Shown here: piece by piece, positions 22,027-36,700 of the stretch
Numbering within the stretch: position 1 is the stretch's first letter
How the letters are laid out: the number at the start of each line of letters is the position of its first letter
The notes under the pieces: generated by a model
Database searches by the model: none
Told to the model about the DNA's origin: nothing
The model's input: the letters and a program-made list of their open reading frames with translations, nothing else
Position numbers and translations under genes: made by a program
NCBI RefSeq assembly: GCF_001039355.2
Contig: NW_019775500.1
Coordinates: forward strand, 47,559-111,558
Reading direction: 5' to 3'
Source of the DNA: Lingula anatina
Taxonomy: Eukaryota; Brachiopoda; Lingulata; Lingulida; Lingulidae
DNA length: 64,000 nt

Positions 22027-25000
22027 CTACAACAAAATACATTTTGTATGAGGAGTTCCATTCTCCCACTTTCAAAATAATATAAAATCAAAATTCAAAT
22101 CTTTTAATAACACAAACATTTTTATCTTATCTGACTGAAATGTAGCAAAATGTTGGTAAGAATATCAGTGGGTTAATGTTATAATTGTACAAGTGTATAT
22201 ACCATTTGACAGTTTTTGTGAAATAAAAGACTCATAAAATCCCTACCTTTGATACCACCGATATAATAACAGCAAACCAACACATAACAACAGCAGTATT
22301 ATCAGCATGGCAATAACAAACAATGCTACCCCTGAAAAATAAATTAAGAAAAACATTTGAAAATTGCTGTTATATGGAGTTTAAGTTTATCATTCGAAAA
22401 CTCATCATGGATGGGAAACTGTGATAATGTGAACATTATATGTTTTCAAGGTATCTAAATCAAAACTTTTCTTCAATGCCTACAAATATCAGAGCAAATA
22501 TCACTTACACACTGGGTTGTCTGTCCAAGGTGGGTCCTCCACCAACAAACTGGGCCTCGCATCAACTGTAATCACAAGAAAAACTTGGGGAAATTATAAG
22601 AAATAAAGAATAAATAATCCCAATAAAATTTCAAGGCAAACATTTTTCTGAAATCAAATATCAAAGTGAGAACTCTGAATACAATATTATTGTAAAATAC
22701 AACATATCGCCAGTAATAACTGTAATTACTATAAGATAAAAAAAATTCAGACATTACAAAACACCCAATAAAAATCAATAAAAATGTGAAACATAAAATA
22801 TCAAGATGTGAAGTATGAATGCAACTGTAACACACAACATACCACAAGTGGTGTCTTCCTGTATATACCCAGTGTCACATGTGCACATGCCACTGATACA
22901 GGTGGCTCTCTGGATACACAGGTCTGTGGGGGTACAGGCTGCTCCTGGGGGGAGGCTGGGAACTGGGGGAGGGGGAAACAAATACAATGGTTTGAGATAA
23001 AACAAAGAATTTCATTATCTGTGCTGTGCAATCAATGCAATCAAACAGCTACACTCAGAGTAATTTGAATGTGTCAAAATGTTTAGTTGGCTGTGATGAT
23101 AAAGCCCCACATGGAAGCACAAGGGATGTCAACTGTCTATATAAAAAGAAAATAAATTTTACCAAGAAGTTAAGTTTGGGCAACCTTAGAAATCTTTTTT
23201 ATATAAATCTGCTGGCAGATGTATGTGTTATTTTCATTTAAGACAATTCTTTTATGATCTTGGAAAATGCAACAGTTTGAAAGTACCTGTTTAATTACGG
23301 TGCATTTTATAAGATGTTAAATTAAAGGCATTGTTATTTTCAAAGTGTACTTAGTTCCTGTTTTTTTTTTAACTGTTGCTATTTATGCTTAAGGCATTTC
23401 CTTTAAAACTATGGAATGAGAAGGACATAGAAATTGTCTGTAAGATCATGGTGACATCTTGAAATGCTAAATTTTTTAAAAGGTCTATTAATTGCATCCG
23501 CTTTAAATATGTTGACAACTTGGCAGAAAAATAATACTTTTTGCTTAGGGCAGTTCCTCTTAAATTTTCAGGAGAAGCAGAGGTCATGAAATGTTTATTA
23601 CATCACAGTTTGTGGTGCCTGGAAATCAAAGGATTTTGGGACCTGAGGACGAAAAAAATGAAAAAAAAAACAACAATATATGTTTTCATGATGTACATGG
23701 AATGGGCTAGCTATTACTTACCACAAGCCCCTCTTCTTGCATAGAATCCCTCCACACAGACACAGTGATCATCTTGGCAGATGACATTGTTGCCAGTGCA
23801 AAAATCCCCAGGCAGACAGCTGCCATACAACAATCCAGCAGACACCGGAGCTGGAGAGATAATTACTCTACGTTAAGTTGAAATTTACTTGCACTTTCAC
23901 ATGTATATAAACAAAAGGTTAAAACATAATTATAATTTTAAACAAAAGAAATGAGACTGAGATTCATTGTTAAACTGGTAGCAATACACTTGCATGTGGA
24001 TGATATGTTTGACATAAATATGAGCATATGGAAAGGCAAATCTCATGACATGAAAAAAATTTCACACAGAGGGAATAAGTATAATAATGTGAAAGCACTA
24101 GGTGTTCAAGTCTACGTGAGTGCTGCATAACAGATATCTACTGTCATAAAATGTGAACATGAAAAACAAGTGCACTGGCCAAGTCAGGCCTAGAGGGAAT
24201 TGATCTGAGATCTGAGAGCAGAAGTTGTCCTCAACTGTAATCACCATGGACAGTGGCAGACCACTGTATCCTTGGCAACCTGCCACTATTGTCCTGGTCA
24301 ACTCGAGTTACACCAATCACATCACTTCTGGCCTATATCCATAATAACTAGGGTTATGACACTATAAACGCACCCTAATTACATACCTACTAGTCATAGA
24401 GGCACACACCTCCCTAATTGTCATGATGAGTAAATTGTAATATCTGTGGGAAGCATGCAGTGTAAATTAATATATGTTACAATCAGTTTACTCTTTGTTC
24501 TACAATTTTGAAATCCCCCTCCCTTGTTTTCTGGCTTTCTTTTTTTTAAATGGAAGAAACTACACATTCTGAGGTTCATTGAGGGTGTTTATACGTGTAC
24601 TTCAAAATGCCCCAAACTGCACAGCTTTTGCATAAAGTATCAAGGCAAAAAAAGACATATCCATCAATTTGTATACCACTCCCTCTTCATGATACCCTGA
24701 AGCCACCAGTCCAAAAACAAAAGTGCAAATCCTGTTGTAGCCTCTAAAACCAATCCTATCAAATGGATACAAACACTCGGGACACAGTTATAGTGCTGTG
24801 GTGTTACACTTACTGCAGCTTCCCCCCACGTTGGCGTACTTTGCCTGACACTGGCAGAAACCTCTGGTACAGACTGCTTTCTTGTCCTCACATATATCTC
24901 CTTCTGTACAGGGAGAGGAGAGGGGGATGGTGGGGGCTGAAATAAGATCATAATAATAAAAGCTCTGTTAAAACAATATGTCATTGAAAGACGTGCTTGA

Positions 25001-27701
25001 CCAGAAAATTCTCAGACATGATTTGGGGTTGAAAGAAAAAAGAAATGGCTTAGTGGCCTTATAACCAGTTTGGGGGCTATTTAAATTGTTGAGAAAAAAA
25101 TCAGACTTACAATTTAAATAGAAAAAAGATTTAAAGATTTTAAAATATCTATTAACCTGTTATTAAAATCAGTTATACACAGTAACAAAATGTAATCCAT
25201 TGGTTAAAAAGATTAAAACTAATTTCATAAAACAACTCTATTCCTGCTAGCAGTCTACAGGTGTGCAAGGTGCAGTCTTACCACAGACTGATCCGTTTTG
25301 TGTGTAGAGAGGAGAACACTGACACTGCCCTAAGACACAGCTGGCGTGATCTGCTCTACACACATCAGACAATACACAGTCTGCATTCAGGGGTAACACT
25401 GGGACTGAAATAATACAGTTTCCAAAAGTATAGTCTTGTATTTAAGCCATAAAATTTACGAACTTTTAAGTTAATTCTTTTACATTATCATTATAAAAAT
25501 AATTATCATTATTATTATTATCAACATCCTTAATATAATCTTTTTTCTTTTCATTTTGCAACCAATTCATAACTTCACAAAAATGATCTTACTTCTCCAA
25601 AGAATAAGAATAAGGAGAATTTACATAGAAAAGACATCTCAGAATAAATGAAAGAACATATAGAGTGTAAATTATAACTACTGACCACAGTGATCCCCCC
25701 ATCTGTAATATCCTTCCTGACAGGTGCATTCCCCACTACTGCACACTGCACTGATGTCTAGGCACTGGTGACCAAATAGACACACGTCTCCAAGGCTGCC
25801 TAGGGGAACTAGAGGAAGATTATCAAAATACAGGATTTCATAAGTTCAAACTTGAGTGCAAGTAATATAAGGCACGGCACATGATTTTTGATTAATAAAA
25901 GATATTAAAAATTGAAGTTTTTCAATTATCAATTAGTTATTCACATAAAAGGAACAATGACAATTGCATCATTCTCCCAATGACCTATTATTTAAAAATC
26001 CCTTATAATTTTCATCAAGACCAATACCTACAGTTCCTCACTCTTGGCAACTCTAATGACATGAGGTACAATTGCTAAACAAAATGTCAATAAAAAAAGA
26101 CAAATAAAATGCTGAAAGCAAATTTACCACAAAATCCTTCCTTCTCCTGGTAGCCATATTGGCAGACACACACTTGATTCCTGCACGCCGAGTTGGAAGC
26201 TCCACAAGCCCTGCTGCCACTGCAGGCACCCCCTATTGCAGACTTGAGAACTACAAGTAAGACATGATAACTGAATTCATCCACTTTATATTGTTTATGG
26301 GCACCACTGCTAATCCAGTCTCTACATTGTACATTAAGGCAACATTTTCAATTCTTTACCTAGAAAAAAATCCCAATTACTGTTATGCTTCACAAGTTGC
26401 TCGATTGTTCCAATGGCACAGATTATTCATATTTGCTTTGGCATAATGTTATCTTCATACTTACCACATGTTCCAGAGGAATCAAAGTAACCCTCAGCAC
26501 AAACACACACATTTCCATCACATGTGCTGTGCTCTGATTTACACTGTCTTCCAAGTAAACATGGTCCATAGAGACTCCCTGGTTCTCCTTGGGGAACTGT
26601 GAAGATAATAGATTATTTAAACACAATTATTATAATTATTGTGTTCTATACTGTTCTTTTTAGTGTATGGCTATCTGGCTGTAATTGGGAGAAAAGAAAG
26701 CAGCACTACTTGTAATGAATAATGACAATCTGATCTTCATATTAAGAATGTTACATGATCTATATGATTTTAAATGGCTATATGTTCATCTAAATTTAAA
26801 CATTAAAAATCCTACACATCTAAAGCATGATGTACATAAAAGACCCCTAGGCAAGAAAATTTAATGTTTGGAACATGAAACTTTGCAAGTCATAAAATGT
26901 CTTATCTTCCATAATTACAACAAAGAGCATATTTAAGAGGACATAAATCATGGCTGAAAAAAACTTGCTCCTTACAATAATATATCACAGAGTAGTTTCA
27001 TTTCATACATTGCTCACTGTCAATTAATCCATTCATAATTTTTAAATTATGTTGTTAAAACAAGAATCCATAAATGCTGTGGATATGTGGCAATTGAGCG
27101 TTAGAAACCAATAAAAATTTAGTTTACCTTAGTCATCTCATGTATCATGCAAGTCTCTAAAATTAATTACTATAACATAAGTTAAGATGAGCCAAGATAG
27201 TTTCCCTCAAATCTGCCTACCACAAGATGTTCCAGACTGTAGAAATCCCTGTGCACACTGACATCGTCTGCTCTGACATGATGAGAACATTCCCTGGCAG
27301 ACGTCTCCCTCCTCACACACACTGCCCAGGGGGAGCTGGCTGACTGGCATTGAGAAAGGAATTTATTACATCATACTGAATAAAACATTATTATTTTATG
27401 ATTTTTCTTTTTCTTCAAAATCCAAAATCATGAAAAATTCTGTAAAATGAAAAGATACATACCACAAGAACCTCTGTTCAGGTAAAAGCCCTCCATGCAC
27501 TGGCACCATTTTCCATTACAGAAGGCATTCTCATCCTGGCAGACATCACTGGAGCTAGTATCACAGGCTGCCATGTTTGGACGCTTTGGCACTGAAAAAA
27601 ACAGTGACAAGAAAAAAATGCTTTAACATGTGTAAATCAATGCTTCTAGCCCCTTTATACAAGAAACAAATTCATTGAATTGAAGAACAAAAAAATAAAA
27701 A

Positions 27702-27742
<41 letters not shown>

Positions 27743-30700
27743 AAAGAAACACTCATAACTTACCACATCTTCCATTGTTTTCATAAAAGCTGGGATGACA
27801 GAGACACAGTCCGCCCTGACACACAGTATTGGAGTCTATACAACCTGAGCCTGACAAACACGGGGCAGACAGCGTGCCTTTGATTTCTACAGGATAGAAT
27901 AAAATATCAGACAGGACGGTGTTTGTATACTTTCATCCAAATACTGCTGTTAGCAATGATTTTTAGCAACTGTCAAAAAAAGATATATCTCGAAACTTCC
28001 ATAGTGTAAGATATGAAAAACGTGATAGAGTTGAAGACAACATTAATGTCTATAATTAAATAAATTAAAACCTGTTTTCCAATTTACTTACTGCAGACAT
28101 CACCAGTGAAGTGAGTTTGAGGATGACACTGGCACACACCACCATGACACCCGGCATTAGGTGTGGCACATTCCACATCCAGACTACACTTTATCAGCAG
28201 TGCCTTCTTCAAGGCTGAAATTAGAAAGGACTTTTTCACTGATTAATTGGTGTTTGCAGATTTAAATGTTCAAGTTATCAATCCAAAATAATACACTCAT
28301 AAGGATGCATATAGTTACTATTTCTCTAAAAATGAGTTGATTTATTTTCATTATGTAACAGCTTTGCTAATTTTTATAACATTCAATAAGATTCACTCAC
28401 TCTTCTGCATATATTTCCAATAAAAACTCAATTAGACTTAGGGCACCTATCTAAGGTATAATATTTGACCAATCTAAGCTATGATATTTGACATACAGCA
28501 TATGTTTCCAATAGGAAAGTACCCCTGTCTGCATTCACATATACCACTGGGTGCACAGTGCATTGTATCTGGATCACTACAGCTTCCTTCATCAATACAG
28601 CTAGCATGCAGACTTCTACGCACACGAGACAGTGCTAAAAGGAAAACACAGGCACTTAGATACATTTCTTTAGTAACTAGAAAGTTAAAATGGACAGAAA
28701 ATTTTACTGATATCAGGACGATTAAAATATTTTATGAAAGTTTACAAATAATTTCGCATTACTAATATTAAGTTACATCCTTAAAAACACATTATAAAGT
28801 GGAATTTATCAGTAAAAGAATGTAATGAAAAACAATTAAAATAGATTCAATGGAAAACTTAATTCTCCTTTTCAGAGTTTTCATTGAAAAAAATTTTAAA
28901 TTTGTATCCTGCTATCAACTCTTTTTCACAAGCTAGTGTTGAGTCACAATTACATGTGTAAGATCTGCTTGTATTTTGACTTCTACATTAAGAAATTTCA
29001 AAATACACCATAGTTCAGGCTTACCACAGATCTGCCTTGTCTGTATATATGGTTGTTTACAGGTACAATCTCCTCCTATACACAGAGCATTAGCATCAGC
29101 ACATTCCTGGCTCTCAACACATACTGCACCAAGTAAGACCTTTTCTCCTGAAAATGTAGAATTTAAGTGGAGTCTAATCCAATTAATATATAATACTAGG
29201 CGACTGAATGACATACAAAAACAAAATCAAAACTTTTTAATTGCTTTTTTGTAAAATAAATGCACTCAAATGGAGCAGCACTTTATGGTCATAACTGCGT
29301 TAAACTTTGAAAGTATCCTACAAATTTCAAGGTGCAAGTTTAAATCAGTATGAAATTTTTAAGAATGTCCTCAAGCTGAAAGGTGCTCTGTGACAACTGT
29401 GACATGTCCCACTTACTGCAGTCCTGTCCTGCTGGGTAGAAGTCCTGTCTACATGTACACAGACCATAGCTACAGTGGAGACCTGGGGTAGAACACACAG
29501 CGTCTGGCAGACATGGGGAATTCAGCACACCCCTGGGAGCTGAAATATTCCAATTGTCAACATTCACAAGGCATACAAAATACAATAATTTTGTACACAC
29601 ATATTGATACTAATTGATCATCAAACTGTTGGCAGAAATCAGGCATTTCATCTTTCCTTCATTTTTGACAGTACCATGATAGAATTTGAAATAGAATGCT
29701 TTATGTACAAAAAGCTTCTTATAAAAATATAAAATTAGTGTGAATATTTTTAAAAGTAAAAATCTGTTATTAAAGGACAATGTTCATGTAAAAATCCATT
29801 TCTCGAATTTAGNGTTGGGCATGTTTTCTGAAGAATATGTTCAGTTCAGGCCATTCTGACGGCATGAAGCAAACCCTTTAAGCATAGCAAATATACTCAC
29901 TACATCTGCCATGCACTGTATAATATGCCTCAGTACAAGAACATATTCCCTGTGTACACTGTGCATACTGATCACCACAAATGTCTTCTGCTGTGCAGGA
30001 CTCACCTAGCTGAAGAGATTGCTCTAGAAAACACAGTAAATAATGCCAAATTTAATTAAGAAATATAAGATATAACCAATTACATCTCATTATACGGAAC
30101 TGAAATTGACATTATTTATTACCATAAAATTTAAAGCAAATGACAGTATACAATCATTTATACTAGTTGACATGCCATGTGTGTGTTGATATGATATAAA
30201 AAAACCCAAAACAGAAAAAAATATGTATACAAAACATGAAAACTCTTGTGGCTGTGAGAACTTACTGCACATCCCTTGTGTTTCATAGAAACCATCCTTA
30301 CAGATGCACTTGTTTCCTACACACTGAGAGCCTGAAGTAGTACATCTCTGGTTTGTATCACAGGGGTAGCCCAAGACACCAAGGCGACCTGGAATTATGG
30401 TTAGATACTCTCATTTGGAATGACAGTGAAAATTTGATGTGTGTGTGTGTGTGTGCGTGTGCGTGTGCGCACACGCACGTGCATGTGTGGAGGCATGTAT
30501 ACATCAGAGAGAGAGAGAGAAGAGAGAGAGCTAGCTATGCTCACTAACCACAGCTCTTGTTAATACTGAAGTAAGCTTGTCTACACTGGCACTGTCCACC
30601 CCTGCACTCAGCCAGGCCATGAGAACAGGTGTCCAAAGTTCTACAGGGCTCTCCAACATCTGGTTGACGTCCTACGGGGATACACAAAGCATTGTTATTT

Positions 30701-33700
30701 CAGCACTAGTCTTCTTAAAATATACCAAACATTTCTTGACCTTTTTTATTTTTCACTGTATAATTTTTATTGCGTCATATTCAAACGGATGTCGTAGCTG
30801 CTAGCAAATAATTCATATTTTAAATGAATTTGAAAGCATCTATATCCAAATGCCATCAAACACTTATATAAGACTTATCCAAAATTACTCACTACAAATG
30901 CCATTATTAGAGAAGTATCCATCTTTGCAGAGGCAGAGGTTATTTCTACACACAGCATTGGTGTCTCTACAAGCCCAGCCAAACAGACAGCCACTGTTCA
31001 AAGTACCCAGGGGCTCTGGAAATGGAACAATGGTCATTATAACCAACAACAGAATGACATAATTGTATATGCCACCAAATAAGTTTCTGTCACCATTTTT
31101 TCTTAAAATGTAAAGGTAAGTGAAGACTGAAGGCAGGAGCATGCACGCACACACACACACACACACGATACCCACCACATGTGTCCCCAACTGTCTGGTA
31201 AGCAGCCTGACATACACATGATCCCTGTACACATTCTGAGTTCACATCACTGCACAGGGCACCAACACTGCAGGGGAACTCTACAGCTGCTGTGGGCACT
31301 GGAATGGCAACAACATTCACTTGACAAATATGATCTTAGTAATATTAACTGGAAAAATCAACATCAGGTAATTGGCTGAAACTCTTTTAAAAAGTTCACC
31401 AGACAAATATCCAAATGTTAAAATTGTCATCCTCATATATTTAATTGGAAAACTTACACATATTTTATATCTTAACATGTAACAGACAACCAACATTTTC
31501 TCCATATAATACAAAGTTATAGAAAAAACAAAATAATACTCTTTATATTACAATGTAAACAAAATCAACCAGTGAAATGTTTTGACTTAACTCACCACAT
31601 CTTCCAGTCTGTGGAGAGAACCCATCTCTACACTGACACTGGGACCCGTGACATGTCATGACGTCACCTTGACACTCTTCTGACCTGGCACAGACATCTC
31701 CCAGACTCTTCTTGGGAACTGAGGATGCATATTTAAGTACAAAAATGATAAAAATATCCTCATTCAAAGTCTTTCTGTCTTTAACCAAGAACAATTTTTT
31801 TATGTTTCCTCCATCCTTCCACACCACACACATCATGATGCATGCAAAAAGCAGACACCAGAAACGAAAAATTTATGACTAGGCCAATCCAGGCCAAACA
31901 GGTAATCTCATTCATAATTAGATTACCAGGTTTGGATTTAATTGGAACAACTCAGGATACTGTGTCTTCTTACCACATTGAGTGCCATCAGCATAGTATC
32001 CATTCCTACACACACATACTCCAAACTAGACAGGAACCTTCTACTTACCACACTGAGTGCCATCAGAATCATAGTATCCCTGTCTACACACACATATTCC
32101 AGCCCTGCACTCAGCCTTGGCATCCAAGCAGCCTGTGGGTACGGCACATGGTTGCCCCAACCCTGCCTTTGGTACTAAAAGTTCATCAAATTTTTTTAAT
32201 AATTTATGTGCAAAGCAGAATCTGAATATAAGTATGATGTTAACACGTATAAGGCTCTAGGTAGGAAAGACAAGAAAACATTTCAGAATGCAATACTGCA
32301 ATAAAAATCTCAAAAAATTCAAAAACTGGCTTTAACACATTTCTTCTTCTCCTCACCACAGAGTCCATTGCTAATGTAGTCTGTAGCCAGGCAGACACAG
32401 GTCCCACTGCTGCAGTATCCCCCTGCCTCTGAACACTCTGCACTGGTTTGACAGGAAGCACCAAGGGAAGACAAGGGGACTATATGGAGGTACAAATAAA
32501 ATATAAAGGGTTACAAGACAAACACAACAGGGTGTGGTGCTACAATTCAGATGGAGGTCAAGAATGAAACCTAATTTGAAAACAGGAGGATTAAAATTGA
32601 AGATGCACCACAGCCCAAGGGGGTGCCATATTCAGACCAAAAATTAGAAGATGGTGTTTTCTAAATCATGCCACCATAAAAAACAACTTTTCATCAGAGT
32701 AACTTACCACAAATCTCTCCAGATTCTGCATAGCCCTCTTTACATTGACAGACACCTAGTTTATCACACCTAGAGTCAGCCACCCTGCAGCCTTGATTTG
32801 AACTGCACAATCCTCTAAGACCTTGTTGCACAGCTAAATGAAATGGTCATAAATATTAAATCTCAACCCAGAGAGCCATTACTGTAATTAGACTATAAAC
32901 TATTTTACACAAACAATAGAAAGCAAAAAAAGGTATGTCCATGTAAGACATTTAAACCTACTGCTAAAATATTCTTATGTAACATTTCTGTGCATTGAGC
33001 TGATCAAAAAGGAAGAGGACACATTATGAGAACAAATGAAGTAGACAGGATGGGTTATGAACTCAAATATAGGACTTCGAATAACAAAATGTACCATTCA
33101 TGGTACCCCTAAAACACACATGCACACACACACACACATGCACCCCTTGGACTTACCACATACACCACTGTTGTCATAGTAACCCTGAGTACACCTGCAC
33201 ACCCCACCTTCATCACACACTGAGAAAGGCACAGAGCACATGGCTGAGCTAGAACACTGACCATACAGGCCAGAGAGACTGGCTGAAATATCATGTGTAA
33301 TAACTGTTTAATGAAAAAGTCTTATCAGAAATATTCCTCTATAAAGTAAGGGTAGGTAATTGTTTTGCATAACATGTATATTCTCAGTTTATAAGAACAA
33401 CAGAATCATTAAAAAAAAAAACAAATTACTTTTAACAGAATATGAAAACACTCAAATATACATCAATAAATTTGAACACCAACCACAGACTCCACGAAGT
33501 GCAGTGAATCCTTTCTGACACTGACAAGTACCAGTTCTGCAGACAGAGTGAGGGTCTTGGCACTCTATGTCTATTCCACATGGCAGGCCTAATGGTTGTA
33601 GAGGTACTGGAGAAAGAGAAGGACAGAAATAATATGTCAGCAAAGAGCGAGGTGCTGATCTGCTATTAAACAATGACTGTATAGTGAATGAACTGCTCAT

Positions 33701-36700
33701 GTTGGTGAATAAAATAGGCAAGAAAAATACCCTTTAACTCCATTCTACATTTCTTCTCCACCAAAAATAATGTAAATTCTGACCATGAAAAGCTATCACT
33801 ATAATTCAACAGCTTACCACAGTTACATTACCTACAACAGAGATCTCTGTCAGCACTTTAGCTGATTTTTCTTACATAGCACGGGGGTTCTCAATAAACC
33901 AGTTACCATATTTACTGCAGTACATACCACATGCCTCCCTGTCAGCTACATAGACATAGTCATCTCTACATCTACACTGGCCATTTCTACACAGAGTGTG
34001 AGGGTGCTGACACTGGGTGCTGCTTTCACATGGCTCACTAAAACCTGCCTCAGAAGCTAAGTCAGAAGATATGCAATATTATTGTGAGAAAACAGACAGA
34101 AATGCTTCCAATGTACAGATTATAAGGTGTCTCTTAGTTAACAAATTTTAATGCTGTAGTGTATAAACAAGATAATTTGAAAATAAATTCTTCAAACTTG
34201 CTATCATGAAAGAGAAGAACATGATCTCTCTGTCCTATTGTAATTATACAATTACTTACCACAATTCTCCCCCTCAGGCAGGTACCCTTGCTTACAGCTA
34301 CATGCCCCATTATTACACAAAGCATTGGCAGTCTCACACTGGAGATCAGTAGAACAACTAGCAAACAGGCTACTAACAGGGACTGGAAAGAACAAATAAT
34401 GTGCCAAATAATGAAGCATAACTTACGTGAATAGCTAGAAAGTTTTTAGCAATTTCTAAAATTTCCTGGCTGCACTTATATACTTCAAGTCTAGCTGTAC
34501 TAAACTGTGAGTAAAGAAATGCATGTTTTATGCATGTTTTCGAAATAATCTCTTACAATGATCACTTACCACACTGGCCATTCAGGAAGGCATCCACATA
34601 ACGCTCTGTGCAGACACACCTGGCACCCAGACAGTCACTGTGAGCTGGGCGACACTGGGCACCTACTGTACACTCCTCATTTAATGATTTCAAGGGTTCT
34701 GGAAAAAAAATGAATGATTCTGAAACATTCTGTATTAATGGTTAACAGCAGAAGTTGTGAAAATTATATTGCAGAAAAACTGCCCAGATGCTACTCTATT
34801 TTTAATGCTGTGCGCATTTATCCAAATTACTCTGAACAAATCTACCTTCAAAAATACTTCAATTTTTTTCTATACAATTTTAACAAGTGCAAATCTTAGA
34901 AGAAAACAGTACAATTCTACTGAATTGACAAGTACCACATGCTCCTTGTACTTCCACGTGGTTTTGAGTGCATGCACATGTTCTGTTTTCGCACACTGCA
35001 TTTCTTGCCTCACACTCTGCATGTGTAGAGCACCTGGAGCCAAGTCTTTGCAGAGGAACTGTAATAAACAAATAATAATGTTCATTTAGTGATTTTCTTT
35101 ACCTTTATTAACATGTATTTTGTCGCAGCTTCAATTCAACATACTGAATACTCATTCTCATTGACAGCCATCATAACATTAACACAACTGACCTTTTTTT
35201 TAAAAGATCAGTGAAACTCAAAAATCCTCCTGCACTTGCTACAGTAAATATACATATACATGTACAAAGACACTATTCAAAGAGAATGTAATGTACAATA
35301 TTAAAACACTTACTACACTTGTCTATGATGGCTATGTAGACAAAGCCAGCTCTACACAGACATTGTCCATTGTGACATAACGTGTTGGTGTGAAGACACT
35401 CTTCCTGTCTGGAACACTGAAATGTCAGGCTCTTCTTTGGCTCTGGGTGATAAAGAGAGAACACATGTAAGAGTATCAGTATCAGAGTTTTGACTTCTGA
35501 TCACATCATTTGGAAAATAAACATCTTAATGCCTTAAAATTTGACATTTTCTAAAATTGATGTAAAAAATTAAACCTCAACTTCAAAATTGGACAATTCA
35601 AAACCGGTGACATTGACAACAACAAAGATCTTTCCTCGTGATGTGCATACATACAGATCAAACACAGAAGTTCAAAATCTGCCCTTATTCAATATACCTA
35701 CCACATGTGTTACTGGTTTGATAGAATGAGGGATGACATACACAATATTCCTGTATACAGACTGCCCTGTTATCTACACATCCACTGCCAGGAAGACATG
35801 GGTTTCCTAGGCCACCACGACCAACTGAAATAATACATAAATTATTTTATTATAAAAAGCAGGAAATGAAAAAATCTCAATCAGTAGCACAGGAATTGAG
35901 AATGTAAGTTTACAACTGTGGAATACTTTTATGACTATTCAATATATATAAAATTATTTAAATTAATAATTTGACACGAAATACTATACAAACAAAAATT
36001 TTGTGAAATCACAGATTTTTTATAACAACAAACTTCTATTTTGTAAACATAAATGACTGCAAGTAAATAAAGAAAATACATTGATTCTTACTGATCAAAA
36101 GGCCTACAATGCCTACATATCTACAATTTAAAAAAGATAGATAATGAGATGCCTAGTACTGATAGTATATATTAGAGACAACTCACCACACTGTCCCTCC
36201 AGTTCAAAGTGACTGGGTCCACACTGACAGGTGCCCTCTGCTGTACACACTGTGTTATCACTGGCACAGGCTGCAGTAGTGGTGCATGGTCTGCCTAGAG
36301 ATACCTTACTCACTGACGGGGTACCAAAATATTTTTATGTAGTGTTACTTTTTAATTAATATAACAATGTCAATGACACAGGTTGATTCTTTGCTTGTAT
36401 AATACCTTTCCAACTGCCAAATTACTGATCAGCAGATATTGAATTACAAGATGATTTTGTTTTGTGTAGGATTTCGTTCATCTAATTCATTTAAGGGACC
36501 TTATACATGTACCTCCACCATGCAAAACTTGTCTTCTACCAACATTCACAATAGCAATAAGAAACCATTATTTTTTTAACAAATGATAAAACATGTCTCA
36601 GTACAAATGTCATGCTCATCTTCATCAAAACTCACAATTTCAAAGTGAAGTCAGGACGCAACACTACTTACGGCACTTCCTCCCATCCTGGTAGAAGTCA

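Noticed and set aside
24664-24984. 106-codon minus-strand ORF beside module 66
   Set aside because: Reads the module 66 exon in the wrong frame and runs into intron on both sides; the phase-1 module reading is the right one.
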